A stretch of 6,172 nt of DNA from Candidatus Njordarchaeota archaeon (GTDB lineage: Archaea > Asgardarchaeota > Njordarchaeia > Njordarchaeales > JAHKLH01): the NCBI GenBank assembly GCA_029856635.1, contig JAHKLH010000096.1:1-6172 (forward strand), given 5' to 3'. A model generated the notes under the pieces. That model saw only the letters and a program-made list of their open reading frames with translations. It did no database searches and had not been told where the DNA came from. Position 1 is the first letter of the stretch. Each line of letters begins with the position of its first letter. The position numbers were made by a program, and so were the translations under genes. Positions 5,490 to 6,172 of the stretch are shown here, in pieces.

Positions 5490-6172
5490 ATGAGCACGAA
5501 ACTGAAGAGAGTAATAGACCTCATAAGCAGCCTAACGGAAGAGAAGATAGTAAAAGCAATAAGAAAAGCAAGATTCGGAGAAAAATACGAAAAACTACAC
5601 TGCCCACACTGCGGATCAAGCAGAGTAATCAGAAAGGGAAGAATGCGCCACAAGTCATATTTGCAACACTACTACTGCAAAAAACTGCGGAAAATGGTTT
5701 AATGACCTCACAAGCACAATATTCAGCGGAAGAAAAATAAGCATAAGAGATATAATCCCCATGGCATACTTCTTGCTAAAGCTAGGAATGAGCATAATGA
5801 CAATAAGCAGAGAGCGAGGAGTATGCTATAAGACAGCATAGTACACAGCAAAGAGAATACTTCAGCAAGCAGGATTCTTCAGAAACATGCTCAAAGCACT
5901 CCAACCAGTAGAGACTGGCGAAGTCTATCAGAATGCAGGCACAAAGGGACTTAAAAAAGAATGCAAGGCGTAGAGGACTAAAAGCTAGAGGAAGAGAAAC
6001 ATATCTAACTGAGCGCATGCCTGTCTTCACGATAGTGAGCAGGACTAGCAAGACTACTATCTTCGTGGCTGGATTCTCAGCAGATTCTAGTGAGATTAAG
6101 CGCAAGGTTATTCCTTTCATTGGTCTTCGTGGCCCTGTCATAAACTGATGCTCTCAGAAGCTATTCTGTGGC
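5490..6172 (+). pseudogene. IS1595-family (ISH4-like) transposase, decayed and cut by the window edge
   Basis: The conceptual protein starts at ATG 5490. Its zinc ribbon has Cys38 and Cys41 in CPHC plus a second CxxC (Cys63, then Cys66 once the frame is corrected). NDLTSTIFSGRKISI and a helix-turn-helix-like RERGVCYKTA follow. Next come EVYQNAGTKGLKK, RRRGLKARGRETY, PVFTIVSRT and a GPVI-TDALRSY segment. The EVYxxAGxKG and RGLKxRGRGTY phrases are typical of ISH4-like IS1595 transposases as I recall them. Lesions: an extra A in the A6 run 5679-5684; TAG at 5839-5841 (probably TGG originally); Gly (GGC 5917-5919) where the first catalytic Asp belongs; an extra A in 5953-5958; and an extra A in 6142-6144. 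The second Asp (in TDALRSY) is recoverable, and the last acidic residue lies beyond the window. Inactive as it stands. The four host genes here are intact, which argues against general sequencing error. Confidence 0.85.

Noticed and set aside
5679..5685. AAAAAAC motif as an IS1-type programmed -1 frameshift
   Set aside because: A -1 shift leads into a frame that stops soon after. The transposase continues in the +1 frame, and the domains fit IS1595, not IS1.
5839..5841. In-frame TAG in the transposase read as possible pyrrolysine
   Set aside because: The gene has three further frameshifts and a lost catalytic Asp, so TAG is better explained as decay (probably TGG to TAG).
5782..6141. Minus-strand open frame of 119 codons over the transposase pseudogene
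   Set aside because: It is antisense to recognisable transposase segments and has no family features of its own.
1..6172. CRISPR array or tandem direct repeats
   Set aside because: No regularly spaced direct repeats are present. The only long repeat is the inverted pair at 3181-3338 and 4090-4252.

Overview
This AT-rich window looks archaeal. It carries an Mre11-Rad50 pair in the usual archaeal order, an archaeal-type ketopantoate reductase, a Get3/ArsA ATPase with a CxxC zinc motif, and a decayed transposase resembling the ISH4 branch of the IS1595 family. Some ribosome binding sites are of the GGTGA type. The lineage cannot be fixed from the sequence. A thermophilic or mesophilic TACK-type archaeon is a guess based on low G+C and gene content.

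Layout. Positions 1-738 (minus) hold the N-terminal 246 codons of rad50, cut by the window edge. Positions 746-1939 (minus) hold mre11, which is complete and lies 7 bases upstream of rad50 in the same operon. A 108-base divergent promoter region follows, then panE at 2048-2998 (plus). Positions 2999-4333 contain no intact gene. This stretch holds a long inverted repeat with arms 3181-3338 and 4090-4252. Between the arms are a frameshifted fragment of an ABC-transporter substrate-binding protein and a GC-rich block of consecutive stem-loops that could be a structured RNA. Positions 4334-5314 (minus) hold the Get3/ArsA ATPase. From 5490 to the window end (plus) lies a transposase pseudogene with three inferred frameshifts, a nonsense codon and a lost catalytic aspartate.

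How the parts relate. Mre11 and Rad50 form one DNA double-strand-break repair complex and are probably translated from one message. PanE (coenzyme A synthesis) and Get3 (probably tail-anchored protein handling) are single-gene units with no functional link to their neighbours. The gene-free centre and the right edge look like accessory DNA in decay. The most unusual part is the 1.07-kb inverted-repeat element with its GC-rich structured core.
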